Source of the DNA: Rhizophagus clarus
Taxonomy: Eukaryota; Glomeromycota; Glomeromycetes; Glomerales; Glomeraceae
Length of the DNA: 64,000 nucleotides
Direction of reading: 5' to 3'
Assembly: GCA_015698045.1 (NCBI GenBank)
Contig: BLAL01000213.1
Location: 62,001-126,000 of the forward strand
A program made the translations under genes and the position numbers. This document shows, one piece after another, positions 37,081-51,000 of this stretch. Every line of letters starts with the position of its first letter. The first letter of the stretch is position 1. The notes below the pieces were generated by a model. It searched no databases, had not been told where the DNA came from, and saw only the letters and a program-made list of their open reading frames with translations.

Positions 37081-39580
37081 TTTTCTCTTGAATAAGACAC
37101 TGGTGAGAAAAACAAAAGCTTTGTAGGGGACTGTTGATTATAAATCCAGTCCAGGATTCCATGTTCCATTTATTATTCAGAATGGCCCGAATTACACATG
37201 GTATCATAATGATTTTGACAATTATGATTAAATCAGATATTTATCAAAAAAGGTTAATTAAATTAACCTAAAAGATTATTGGCACAAAAAATTTGCGGAA
37301 AATGTAAAACAAGTTAATTTCCTATTTGACGAAAAAACCTTAAATAAATATGAAATTTATCAATAATTCCAAATTTGTTTAGAATGTAACTAACAACAAA
37401 TCATCCTTTCATCTTATTCGCTTTCATATGTTTTAAAGGGAAACGACAGACCAATCAAAATAAACGTGATTTCAAAAGAACCTTGTAGAATCTTTTATTT
37501 AAGCATGAGATCCCATTAATTTTACATTTAAGATTTTCTTAATTAAGCGTTATACAGATCGTTCATCTAACTAAATTTCAATTAGTAAATTTGCCAGTTA
37601 TGGGGATTTTGGCGTAAATGACCAAAATAATCAATGAATGGTCGAATGGTCGAAGAAAATTTTTTTTTTTTCAAAATTCACGGTCATAGGGAACATGTGC
37701 AAATCTATGTGCGGCTCATTTGCATACACATGTATTGCCAAGCCCTAAAGCAGCGGCTTAGCCAGTTGAGCGAAAAATATTGCGATCCAGCCAATATGAT
37801 AACTTTTTTTGGGGGTTTTTGGGGATGTTTTCTTCTTAGAAATGGCATTAGCCGTTAATAAATGAATTTGTGTTTCACGGATTTATCGTGAACAAAGTAC
37901 ACATATCATGAGACCTGTTATCAACAACAGATATGATTATCGATATTATAGGAAATACAAATATTCACGAAATTTTTTAGTTATACGAACGGTTGAAACC
38001 GTTTTCTCTTTAAAAATATCATATAAATTCAAAAACCTATCTTTCTTTTGTAATTTTCTGTTCTTTTATTTCCAAATTTTTCATCAACATGATGGATCAC
38101 TTACATTTTAAATATTACAATTCTCAAAATATATTGTGTTGCTTACGTATTTTTTAAACGAGTCTTTTAAAAATCATCATTGGCTTTTGATCAAACAAAG
38201 ATTATTAAATCAGATTCCTTTTATAAGATTAAAAATTATAGGATTTGTTTTACAAATTGCTCGTTTTTTCTACTACAAAACATGGTTTCAATGTTAGAAA
38301 ATGACATACATCAATTTCTTACAATTCTGCATGTGAAATTAACACACTTTATTTATCAAACAATTAATTTTTTTGAGAGGTTTTTACCATATTAAGCCGA
38401 TTTCTTCAAACCATCGTGAATATGATGATCTTAATAGTTTTCTCATTAATTTTTGGACTTTCATCACGTTTTAGATTATTAATTTGATGTTATAATAATA
38501 AGAATATTAATTTTTCAACCAATAATTTATGGATGTGGTGATATGTTACTGATGTCAAATGTGATGTTAAGTTACTGACGATAAAATTGTATTTATATAT
38601 TAAATTTTCTTTCGTTATAAATAGATAATTTCGGGATATCATCAAGGAAATACATGTTCGGCTATTCCAAGGATAATATATTCATAATTTATTCACAAGA
38701 ATAATTCATAAGGAAATAAAAAAAAAAAAAAATTCATCATCATCCTTTTTTAATAAAAATTTAAAAATTACAAATAATTTAAAAAAGAATAATCACCAGA
38801 AAATTCCTTAAATTTTTAATCGTCACATTAGAAATTCCCGAAGGACTCGTAACTCTTGCTAAGATCCAGGTATAAGATACATTTTTCATCACATCAAAAC
38901 TGATATTACATTATACTTACTGTATCAGTAGAATTTTAACCGAATAATTATATATCGATCACGCGAAACATCAAATTGTTCAAGCAAATTTGTTGGATGA
39001 ATAAAGCGAGAAGAGAATTGTTGATTGATAATAGTACAATAATTCTTAAAGCTAGTAAATGAAAAGACAGCATAACATTAATTGATAGTACGAGTTTGAA
39101 ATGATATATGCTATTATTTTTTTTATTGAGACAAATGATGAGAATGAAAATTCTTTGATCGAAATGATACAGAGTGAATATATTGAATATCGATTGTATA
39201 ATGCCCTAAATAAATTTCAATAATGTGATCAAAATTTAACTTGTTGCGAGTGTTGCGTTAATCAAATCTCGCATTTAATTGTAAGTTTATTGATTCGTGG
39301 AGCAAAATAAAGTCCTTTTTTAAAATTCATTAATATTTCATAAATTTGTTATTTTCTCTTGTTTTGAATAATTCTCGTTCGATGTTTAACGTGTTAATTT
39401 TATCAAACCTACAGTAAGTAAATCTGATGTCTTTATAGGCATAAACGACGTGGCAACAGGTCTAAGGTTTATCGATCAAACAGATGTAAATGTGGATGAT
39501 GAATCAATTGTTGAATTTTATGTAGATTGGAACTCACTTGGAAGTCAAAACATAGTTCAAATTCTAAACGAAACTTACTG
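37081..39580. other. Gene-free AT-rich stretch
   Basis: About 2.5 kb without a supported gene. ORFs at 37634-38395 are short, AT-driven and lack a domain. Confidence 0.55.
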
Positions 39581-40195
39581 CTCAGTATTGATGGAAATGA
39601 GGGATACGATTTCGTTCATCTAACACGCATTATTCATGTTAATCAATACAACATTCACAAGGCAAATGAAAGTGAAGAACATAGTTTATTAAATCGGTTC
39701 TAAATGAAAACTTCTTAGTATTGATGAAAGAGAGGAACACAGCTTCGTATGTTAATCAATACAATGTTCACAAAGTAAATACTCAGTATTGATGGAAGCG
39801 AGGACACAGTTTCGTATGTTAATCAATACAACGTTCACAAGATAAATACTAAATCGTTTCTAAACGAAACTTACCACTCAATATTTGATGGAAGTGAGGG
39901 ATACAATTTATTCACACAACGTTTACGAGGCAAAAACTAATTGGAAGTAAAGGATATAATTTCGTTCATTTATTCATGTTCAACAATACAACGTTCACAA
40001 GGTAAATACATACTAAATCGTTTCTAAACGCAAACTTATTACTCAGTATTGATTAAAGCGAAGAACACAATTTCGTATGTTAATCAATTCAATGTTCACA
40101 AAGTAAATACTCAGTATTGATGGAAGCGAAGGCACAGTTTCGTCCATTTAATACGCATTTATTCAAGTTCATCAATACAACATTCACATAAATCA
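39581..40195 (+). repeat. Imperfect tandem repeat, six units of 65-165 bp
   Basis: Units begin with CTCAGTATTGATGGAA or similar at about 39581, 39715, 39781, 39876, 40043 and 40111. Each runs through a TTTCGTATGTTAATCAATACAA block to ACGTTCACAAGGTAAATA. Some units add a CTAAATCGTTTCTAAACGAAACTTA tail, so short and long units alternate in a higher-order pattern. No coding potential. Confidence 0.8.
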
Positions 40196-40555
40196 AAAAA
40201 TTCTACAAGCAAGAATTTGGAGTAAGAGACAAAATTAAAAATTGAAAGTGCGGAATTGTAATATATTCTATTCCTGAGAAGTAACATCACTAATAAAAGA
40301 AATACGTTACATGATTACACAGTTTTTTTCTTTGGTATAATATAGCAATTACAGTATAGCTATTTATCAAAATTTTTTTAAAGTTACAACTACTTGCGTA
40401 GTGCGTACTATTCTCGATTATATTATCGTAATTCGTAAATAATTTTATCTCTACCGAGTTCTTGAAGACCTTAGGGCATTTATCATAAATATTTTTAGAG
40501 TACTGATCGTATGTGAAGGTACAACATCCACACAAATAGGAAAGCTATTTAGTAT

Positions 40556-41068
40556 TTACTCAGATATGACCGTATTTCTTTTCTTTAATAAAGCACTAAT
40601 AAATTCATATGCTTTGACGTAAATTCCGGAACAATTACTTTCTCTTGGACCAGCCACGTTTAGTATTTTGACTTTATTGTCATTCATCCAATGAAGAATC
40701 TGATTAATGTTTGTTATGATATTATCATCAAGAAAAATGATTTTTAATGGTTTTTGAAGTTGATCAGCTTTTTCAATTGTAAGTTTTGTTCCATGATCAG
40801 GTGGTGTCATGGCAGACAAAAGTAAGATCAAAGTAACATCAGCGTCCCGGATGTTCCATTCTGTTCTTTCAGGATACAAAGAGGAGGGTGTTTCAATTAG
40901 TGGATATCGTAATGAAATTGAACCATCTTCCGCAAGTCGTCCCTTCGGACACCAACCGGTGACATGAACAATATTATCGTTTGTGATAGTGTTATTGTAA
41001 TCTAAAATAGCATCTAATGTCGCTCTATCAACACCTGTTTGGCCACCAGATCGAATGGTTAAATACAT
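40556..41068 (-). CDS. YpsA/SLOG-type putative molybdenum-cofactor carrier-like protein, intronless
   Basis: A single exon of 170 aa. The N-terminal S-G-G-Q-T-G-V-D-R-A nucleotide-binding loop, then G-W-C-P-K-G-R-L-A-E-D-G, Y-P-L-I-E-T-P-S and R-T-E-W-N-I-R-D-A-D-V-T-L-I-L, are the defining blocks of the MoCo-carrier-like branch of the SLOG (LOG/DprA) superfamily. These proteins have a Rossmann fold and bind a nucleotide or pterin-like ligand; the precise role is not established. C-terminal I-L-N-V-A-G-P-R-E-S completes the fold. The family is mostly bacterial. Lack of introns in a window where most housekeeping genes have five or more fits a past transfer, but fungal homologues exist and a recent transfer is not shown. 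The start was chosen as the first Met before the loop. Confidence 0.85.
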   Translation of the reverse strand: MYLTIRSGGQTGVDRATLDAILDYNNTITNDNIVHVTGWCPKGRLAEDGSISLRYPLIETPSSLYPERTEWNIRDADVTLILLLSAMTPPDHGTKLTIEKADQLQKPLKIIFLDDNIITNINQILHWMNDNKVKILNVAGPRESNCSGIYVKAYEFISALLKKRNTVISE

Positions 41069-43198
41069 TATTAATACCTGCTAAAGTAAGTACAGTGGGT
41101 CATAATCACAAGACAATTAAACCTGTGTAACGATGATTTTTTTTTTCGGTGTTACATACCCACGATAAAAAAAAAAAAAATTATTTTTTTTTATCGATAC
41201 AAGTTAGAACCATATTTAATACCCAAATATTTTGTACAGCGATCAGGTTAAAATAAAGTGGTTTAAAAAGTGTTTTCATGAATCCAAACCTGAAATCATA
41301 ATCTTAGTTACACCAACTTTATTATTTTTACGATAACTCTAAACTTTGATTTTATACCAAAAAATCTTAAAAGTTGAACAGAGTTCGAGAAGTTAAACTG
41401 AGTCCGGTAATTCACGTTATAATTAATAATTTCTTTGCAGATTTGATTGGATTGATTTGGTAAGTCCTAAATTACTTATATTTCATAAGGACATGCCCGG
41501 TCCTTGTGATACGTTCCAGGGTCTAATCGCTCCAAAGCTTTTATTTTTTATAAACAATAACTAATAAAAGTAAGAATGCTTCAAGGAAAAAAAAAACACT
41601 TTATTAGATACTTTACGATCGGAAACTATTTGTTGATAAATTGCTTGAATGGAAAGCGATTTTTTGACGATACAAATCTGTTGGAAGTATTCTTGAAATA
41701 CTGTAAATTGTGAAGCCAAAAAAATCATTATAATGATTACAGTCGAGAAACCAGAGAGAGTAGTGAGAGTGACAGGTACGTGAACGTCATAAAGTCACAA
41801 AAGTCACAAAAGTCATAATAAGTCATAAAAGAATATATATCTTACTTATTTTTTACATCAAATACTTTTGTTAGAAGCAAAACGATTGATAAAACAACAG
41901 TAGAAATAGAAAGAATGCAAACTTCACATACCGGTGATTTAATTCTCTATGTAGGATTATTTTACTTGGAATCCTTTCTCTTGCTTAAATAAATGTATGA
42001 CAAAACAAATAACTGGAAGGTTACGAAAACAGGTTCGATTGAATTTTATTTACATAATTCAATTCTAACAATTCATAACAATTACACTAACAAATCTTCC
42101 CTAACACTTAACTTCCCACGAAAATTTTAATATAAATAATTAATTGATGCAATGAATAAAAGAACGAATAATATTAATTTGTGAAGAAATAATATAAAAT
42201 TGTTCATGATTACCATTTCTAAAGAATAATTATATTATTAATATCAAATTACCAAATATATAATTCTTTGGTTTATATTAGGGTACAGAAATACCTAGTA
42301 TTATATTAAATTTTTAATTAATATAACAAATAAAAATCCATAACGGTAGATGCAAGTAGATCGGGGCAGATGATATTTTTAATTATATATTCAATCAATC
42401 ATCATTTGTTTGATCTTTTGTCAAACAATGGGAGATATTTCCCATAAAAATATAATTTATAGTATCAATATGTAAAAATAATAAAAATAAAAATAATAAT
42501 AACAATAATAATAACAATAATAAAAAAAAAAAATACATAAATATGCAAAAGAAAAAAAAAAATATATTGCATCATTATTCATAATAGAAAAAAAGAAAAG
42601 AAAAGAAAATATGTAATAAATATATAAATTAAAAATAAATAAATAAATAAAAAAAAAAATAAATAAAAAAATATAAAAATAAAAAAAAAAAAAAAAAATT
42701 TTAATAATAAAAAAGAAGGGACTAATAAACTAATAAAATAATCAAATAAAATAAACACCCATATTTGTACATGAAAAAAGATTTTTTTCTTTATTTATTT
42801 ACGGTTACGAGGGATAAAAAAATCTAGTTTAGTTTTGGGATGCATTGCATAAATTATTAATTTAAGCTAGTTGCTGATAGGGAGAAATAGATATATAAAA
42901 AAAGAAAAAAGAAACAAACAAAAAAATAACAGATAAGGAATTTACATGGGGGGGAGAAGGGGAAATTTAATTTTATTACTTGTATGTTAAATAATAATCG
43001 GCTAATTAGAAAACTTTGATCTTTTTATGAATTTGCCACTTTACCAAAAATTATTATAAAGAAGTTAATAATTGTAAATAATTGTAAATTGTAAATAATG
43101 CAACTAAAATGCAATTAATATATACAGAAATATCTTTTTTAAAAGGGCCATTTTTGTCTAATTCATCAAAGCTTTTTTTCGCTTTTTTTTTGTCGCAA

Positions 43199-43200
43199 TT

Positions 43201-43234
<34 letters not shown>

Positions 43235-43293
43235 TCATTAAAAAAATCTCACCCCTCCCTTTTCGGGGGGGGGGGGATCAATCTTTTTTTTTA

Positions 43294-43335
<42 letters not shown>

Positions 43336-43371
43336 TTAATAAACAATATTTATCTTTTTTTTTTTTTTTTT
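43199..43371. repeat. Cluster of long homopolymers (T, A, G, A, T)
   Basis: In order: T about 22, A about 14, G12 (43265-43276), A about 39 (43295-43333) and T about 15. The T-A and A-T pairs could form hairpins. Exact run lengths in such sequence are unreliable. Confidence 0.8.
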
Positions 43372-45114
43372 AATGTGGTATCTGCATTTTTATTGATATT
43401 GAAAGAAAGAAAAAGAAAAAAAAAAAGAGCGGGTATCGTTGTCTTTCGTTGTCCTTCGTTGTCAATAACTTTCATCATACATACATACATACAGCATAAT
43501 ACATTACATATTGCATAAGAATAAATAAATAAATAGATAGCAAAAAAAAACTTTATTCTGGAATCCAAATTATAAAAACCGGTAATAGAACGTAATGTAA
43601 CAATGTAACGAAAAAGGTTACATATAGAAGAAATTGTTTAACATTAGTAATTGTTTCGGAACAAAGTTTATTCAATAATACAATAAAAAGAACAACAATC
43701 TGATTTCTAGATCATTTGGGCGTAAAAATCTATTATTTAAAAAAGCTAGCGATGGGAGTAGTGTGATGAAAGACACTGTGGAAAAGTATGGGAAATTAAG
43801 AAAGGGGAGAAGAAAGGAGATTGGGAGAATGGATGTGGATCTTTGATGGGAAAGTTGACATATTTATATACTTAAGCACGTTAACAGGATACCCATAAAA
43901 AGATATAAAGGTATATTAGGAATTTTTATTTGTCCATTGTCCAAAATCCCTGAATTAAATAAAGGTTGTGGGAAACAAGTTCGTTCAAGGATTACGTAAT
44001 AAACTGCGGAATATTATGTCATAACACATCATTGTGTTTGCACCACGCCACTTCCTTAAAAAATGCCAATGGCCAAAGATTCAAAATTCCGAACCCGGAT
44101 AAAAAAGATATGAATATAGTATATACATATATGTATATATGTAATAGAAATAAGTAAATAAAAAATTTATATATATATAGGTATATATATAGGTATATAA
44201 AATTCGAAACTAAAAAAAATCATCATAAATTCATTGTAATAAAACGAAATAGAAAAGAAAAAAAAAAATAAATAAAAAAAAAAAAAAAAAAAGAGGATTT
44301 ACATTTAGCATAAAAAAAAAGGGAGACAATAGGATTGTAGATTCAATTCTTTTTTCTTTTTTGATCCTTAATTTCCTTATTTTTTTTTTAAAGTTAAAAT
44401 CTTTTCATCTAAAAATAATCTCATTTTGAAAGAATTTTTAATTTCCTAATTATTTTAGTGGTAGATATTTATTTGGGCGTCATCATTATAATTATTCAAT
44501 GAAAAAATTTATACTTTTATGAAAATGATTTACCAAGAATTTTATATCTTGTTCTTTTAGTTCCATAAACATTTGGATAAAGTAAAAACCTGGAAGGGTA
44601 GGTTAAAGTTTCCCGCCCTTACCCGTCATGATTAAAGGTAAGTGTGGCTTCTTATCGTGATAAATAAAGCGCATTAAATTAACCGCTCGTTTGGTAGTTA
44701 TTATAGTATTATAGTAATATAGTAGTACCATTGTGATGTGTTGGATCCGAGTACATTATCTTTCTTAATTTGGTAAGTCCTTGGTTCACTATTCCATTTT
44801 TGACACAATGATAAAATTTTTATTAAAAAGAATATTCCGAAATATTTATTACATTTAAGTAAACCTAAGATTGGAATTAACAATGTATAAAATTCGTAAT
44901 AATATTATTATCATATGTATATCACATTATATATACATGATTTTTTTTATATGATTCTAATTTCTAAATTCTTCAATTCTTCAAAAATATTCTCCTGCAA
45001 ATCGATCATTGAACCAATAATATTTTTCTTCTTAATTTAGGTTGTTATTCTCGCTTTAAAAAAAAAAAAACTTAATTAAAAAATTCCAGGTTTCATTCTC
45101 GAATTTATAAGGAT

Positions 45115-45215
45115 AAATATAAATAAATAATAAATAAATAAATAAATAAATAAAATATATATAAATAAATAAATAAATATATATATAAATATATATATAT
45201 ATATATGTATATATA
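45115..45215. repeat. AAAT and TA microsatellite
   Basis: (AAAT)n then (TA)n, with the motif ATATATATATAT repeated. Confidence 0.8.
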
Positions 45216-48079
45216 TGAAATTTCCCTCCTTTTAAATAAATAAAATATATCTCCTTTTCTCATGAATCTGAATTTTTCGAATCATTCGAATATTCGACCT
45301 ATTCTTAATTTACCGTAATCAACAACGTGATGGATTCACGTGTGAAAGTTTTGCAGTGCGAAAATTGTAAACAAAATACAAAGATAATCATAATAATCTT
45401 ATATGATGTAATAAAGAATTTGAGAATTTTTAACATTAAATTTTATCATTTATATATTTATCATAATTAAAAATTTAATTAAAAATGATTTAACCTGTTA
45501 TGGTTATTTTAATGTTGTAATGTTTCAGAATACATTTACGTCCTTTGTCGCAGTTCTCGGTTTCGCCAATATATTAACTCCGTTATATCTATCATTTAGT
45601 ATTATTTTGGAATAAAAACTTTAAAATATTAAACTATACTAGGTAAAGAATTCTAACAAAGTGATTGTCTTGTCTTTCCCCATCGTGTTGTTTACAATTC
45701 AATCTAAATGTATTAATTTTAAAAAAAAAATAAATTAAAATTTTAAAATTTAAAAATATTTTTATTGTTAATATATTTTTTTATTTTTATTTTTTTTTTT
45801 TTTTCCTAACCTAATTTATCTACTAACTTAGTGTAGATATACCAAAATTGGTTTTGTGGTATTTGGAAGTTTTTTTTTTTTTTGTTTGCATCTCAAAATA
45901 TTTCTTCCAAAGATGGATTAGGAATATAAGAATGCATGATATTTAAAAAATGTTTTGTGATATCATCTTTTATTTATTACACAAAAAGTAAAATATTTAT
46001 TATAATTCCGAAAAAAGTATATAAAGCGCCAAAATGATCATTTTTTCAAGAAAAAAATTTTGTTATTATGGTAAAAGTGATTAACAATGTGCGTTTGATT
46101 TATTTGTGTTTGTGTTTTTTTTATTTTAATAAATAGTAATAATGTATTATTATGTGAAGATATGTACGTAAATGTGAATGTACGTATAATACGTGTGTAA
46201 AAATTGTATTATATAAAAATTTTTTTGTATTATTGTATGTATTATTTACATATATAAAAAAAAAAAAAAATTTTTTATTGTTTTAGGTTCTAGATTTTTT
46301 AGTGACTCTGCGAAATGATCCCGCGAAAATGTAAAAAAAAGTAACCGGAATTACCGGATGAAAAACAATCAAGTTAAAAATCAAGCTAATCCAAATATGT
46401 TTTTTTCGTATATCGATAATTCATCCCGGTATTCTTACCGGTTTCTTATCTAATTATTGGTGCTAAAATAATTTAATTCTCTGCTAATTTGCCGGTTATT
46501 TAATGCATCCCTGTTTATCATTCAATTCATTTATCATTCATTCTTTTATATTTTTTTTGAAACAATAAATAATAAATATCATGGAGATCCTAATTGATAT
46601 ATATATAAAACCGTTTTAGCTTTATAAATAAATATGTGACTTTATTATTTTAGGATCATCAATCACAACTCCTTTTGGTCCTTTTGGTGCAAGCAAATCT
46701 CAAATCCGTCCAAAGGTCTTTTTTTTTTTTTTTTTTTTTTTACCCCACTCTTCTAATTTAAGTTTAATGTGCTCGCCACATATATATACTTTTTTTTTTC
46801 CCAAAAAATCTTTATATAGGTTATTTATATTGTGTTTTTTTTTCTACTTTAAAAAAATTTTTTTAAATATATATAAAATTTTTTTTTTTGTGCATTCGAA
46901 TTTTTTTTTCTTTTTTTTTTTTTTTTTTTTTTTTTTATAACACTTGATACACACACACACATCCCTCTAAATTATGAAATTCTTTAATATGATATTCTCG
47001 AACTAAAATAACTAAAAACATAAAACCAGAATAAATCAAAATTTACCAATCCACACGGCTGAATACAACAGAAGGAGTTTCATTATGATAAAGTGCTATT
47101 AGAAGAAATACGGCACACCAACATAACAACAACACGACACACCGACACAACAAACAACTATTATTATATATTAGGCTGGATGTTATTAATTTATAGTCTG
47201 AAAAAAAAAAAATCTTTTTTCTTTGGTTTTTAACCGTTCCCTTTTTTTTTCTTTTTTTTTTTTCTCTCTCAAAAAAAAAAAAAAAATTTTTTTTTTCCTT
47301 TATACCGTTCTTATCTCCGTTCCCAATTTTAAGAAAAAAAAATTTTTTTTTTATTATTCTTATTTTATTATTATTGTTGTCGTGGTGTTGAATTTATTTA
47401 TCCTTCTCGCCTTTATATATACCTTCTTCTTAAAAAAACAAATACCTTCGTGGCGTTCTTGTTTATTGAAGAATCAGAAAAAAAAAAAGAGTAAAAAGTA
47501 AGTCTTTTTACTAAATTGCACATTTATATACGTATATTTTTTCCTTCACAAATATAAAAATATAAAGAATAAACTTTTATATAAACTTTTTACTATAGTT
47601 TTAAAAAAAGATTTGTTATTTGACTTATTTTTATTTCAATTCTCAAACTCAAACTCAACTCAAACCTCTAACTTTCTGTTATTATTTTACCTTTTTTTTT
47701 TTTTTACGACCTTGCAATCTTGCATCACTAAAGGTGAATCACTTTTCTGTGTTGAAATTGTTCCTCAACATTTAAAAGTTCATTCCGCTCCCCAAATAAA
47801 AAAAAAAAACCTATTATAGACTCAAACCTTATAGAGAAAAAAAAAAGAAAGAAAGATAAACGATATATTCCTTTTTACTTTTTTTTTACGAAATAAATAA
47901 ATACTATTCGAATTATAAAGAAAGGATTTATATCTTTATTTTTCTATAAAAACTTAAACATAGACAAGAAAAAAATTTATATATATTATATCTCCTTTGT
48001 CTAGTATTTTAAAAAATCTTCCCTCGTGGAATAATAATACACCCCCCAAAAGTAATAAAAGTAATTTTGATAATTAGGA

Positions 48080-51000
48080 ATGATGATCTCAGAAATCCAA
48101 AAATCTTATACAACGAAAGAACGTTCTTCATTAAGGCGTTCTCTCAGAATCCAACGACGTGATGATAGGAGAAGATGCGAAGAATTAGAACGAAAAGCTC
48201 TTGAAGAAATGAGAGCTCAGGCTCCTGTTCCTAAAAGACTAACAAAACAACCTATAAAACGTTCTACAACTACGAATACTTTATCTCCTACGTCATCAAG
48301 AAGGTCAAAGAAGAAGAAAGTATATCATGATCTCACACAAACCAATACTTCAGGTCGTTTGTTGAGTATGCCGTTAGATTTATTATTATATTTATTGGAG
48401 TTCCTTGGTATGTATTATTATTTTATTTTGATATGATGTTTATTGTTATGTTTCTAATGATTTCTTTATGTTTATTGTCTTATATTCATTGTTATGTTTT
48501 TTTTTTTTTTTTTTTTTTTTATCAACAACTCCTTCATTATCGCGTTACCATAGATGGTAAAGTATTATTTACAATTTCCTATTTATGATTTTATTATATG
48601 ATTTATTTCAGGAACCATTATACTAAATGCTGTTGTAATGTTACTTTTAAATTATCTAGGACCTTCTCTAGCCGCAATGGAACGAACATCCAAATCGCTT
48701 TATAATATAATACGCGGACAACATAGCCCTTATAGATTCTTGTATTATAAATTATTGGCTACTTATAATCCTATTGATGAATGCGCTATGGAAACTGGTG
48801 AACTACCAGATAGAGCTATTCATGCTCCCGTCTTGCCAAAGATCAGGCAATCAGTTGTCAAGCAAGAATCAAGAGAATTTAAAGTATCCGATTGGAAGGT
48901 AAATTATTAAATTGTGTACTGTATTTAATCGCATACTGAATTTAATTACTTACTGACTTCAAATCTAACTTACTATAATTATATTCGAATGTTTAGATTC
49001 AGGTAATTATAATTTATTAATTTCATTCATGTTTTTATTTTATATGTTTATGTACTGATAAATCATTTTCAAATTTATTATTTAGTTTGTTGAATCATAC
49101 AAGTACTACGTTACAGAAGTTTGCACCGTTTGTGGTGAACCAGGTGATCCAATTCCTGTATGGGAAGTTCGTTTGTGCAGATTTTGTGTCGTAAGACAAT
49201 TGATCAATAAAAGTGCATTATACGCATTTACCTTGTCCTCAAAAGAGATTGAAATGCTTAAGGTATGTTTAAGAAATATTGTTACCATGAACATATATAT
49301 TTACCATATTTTACCATGTTCTTAAGTCATTTTATCTTTTTGTTTTTCAGCCATGGAAAACCTATGTATATGATCTTGGTATGAATTGTACTTTTTACCT
49401 TCGAAATCATCTCGACCATTTGAGACGACAAAAATATTCAGATTCACAATCCGATTTGGATCGTGATGTTGAACAACGTCAATCCGAAAAATTTGCAAAA
49501 GAAAATTTTAAACGTAAGAGAAAACAAAAAGAACAAGAAGAATCTTATGCTGAAAGAACACAAGCAATCCTTCATTGCTTTAGAGATTCAAACTTGAAAG
49601 AAGAATTATCGGTCATGGAAGAATGGTGGTTCCCAAAGGAACTTAAATTGGAAATTCATGAGGTATGCATTTTATATTTGAAGTCACGGGTCATTCTTAT
49701 TACGTCATTACATGAATTCATGTGACTAAATAATAAATTGTGGGGGTTTCATCTCTCAGTATATTTCCAACAAAACAAATAATAGTTTGGCACGAAAACG
49801 ACTTCGTTTATCTACTGGTCAAGATTCCAATGACGATAGTTCTACACCTTCAACACCATCCAACCCTCAAACAAAAAGCAAAGCATTACGTAAAAATTTG
49901 GAAGACATTATGTTCGAATTACAAACTATTGTTGTTCCAAGGGTGAAAAGATTAATGGAATTAAATAGGCTTCTTTTGGCAAACGGTATTACAATTGTTG
50001 ATAAGTTACGCATGGAATTAGATTTAAAAACAAGGCGAATATATGATGAATTTATACTTGAAGGTGGAATGTCCCCATCGCTTTTACCTTCACAACAAAA
50101 TTTATTAGAATACCCCCCACCATTAACAGTTGCTCGAACGTGTAATGAAATCCTATTATACTTTAATCGAGAGAATATATTTGAATCATCACTCACGCGA
50201 ACATGGTGTGATTCAATTAGTCAAAATAATATTGCATGTACAGAGGCGGATCGTCAAAGATTTGTACGTGATGCAAAGGAGTGGTGGGCAAGACGAGGAA
50301 AGAAACCTCCACCAGAGAAATGTGGTGAATTATATTTGGCACGTGTTCGTAAGAGACAAATCTGGTTAAAGAATGATATGTCTTTAACTAAAACACAAGA
50401 AAATTGGAGAAGACAATTATTAGAAAGGAAATTAAAAGAAAAAATTGATTGGTATTTCACAGATTTACCAAAATGTATAAAAGAGTTGAAAAGTATATAT
50501 GAGAATAACTTGAAGCGAAGAATGAAGAATAGTGAAATCTACTTGATGAAGGTGCGGCATGGCGCAGTAAAAAATTATTTCTGTATTCCATATTGCTTAT
50601 ATATTGATGATAAATTATTATTATTATTTTTTTTTAACAGGGTATTTCTTCACAAATTGAAATGATTGAACCTCCTGAACGATTGAAGTCCATGTATTGT
50701 GATTATGAAGATTTCATAAAAGATTGTAATGGATTTTGCTCAACAGAAGATGGTTATTGTGGTTGCTTAGAATGTACGTATAAAAATTAAGTTTATGATT
50801 AATAAATTAATTCAATTTATTGATTTAATTAATTAAATTCATTTTAAACAGATGCTGCAAAGGATATTATTCGAGCAAACACAATATTGAGACGTAAAGA
50901 ATGGATGAATGCTGAATTGAGAAAATGTAGAGATATCCATTATCAAGGTCCTGACTTATTGTTATGTACTGAGGCAAAAGATGAATATCAGTATGCTACT

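Larger units (their letters stand above)
41069..48079. other. Seven-kilobase gene-free, homopolymer-rich region
   Basis: No supportable gene on either strand. The small ORFs (43350-43568, 43966-44157, 44701-44883 and 47223-47819) are poly-Phe/Lys or AT artefacts. A/T runs are very dense from 42.4 to 43.4 kb and from 46.7 to 48.0 kb. The last kilobase is probably the promoter and long leader of the F-box gene. Confidence 0.6.

Noticed and set aside
37740-37790. Possible tRNA D-arm-like sequence
   Set aside because: No matching acceptor or T-arm; stems do not fold.
39581-40195. CRISPR-like array
   Set aside because: Repeats are long, diverged and of uneven length, with no unique spacers, in a eukaryotic context.
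47223-47819. Phe/Lys-rich ORFs before the F-box gene
   Set aside because: Produced by T and A runs; no domain and probably leader or promoter.
50130-50369. Alternate-frame ORF inside the F-box exon 5
   Set aside because: The main frame is continuous over 264 codons and keeps phase with its neighbours.
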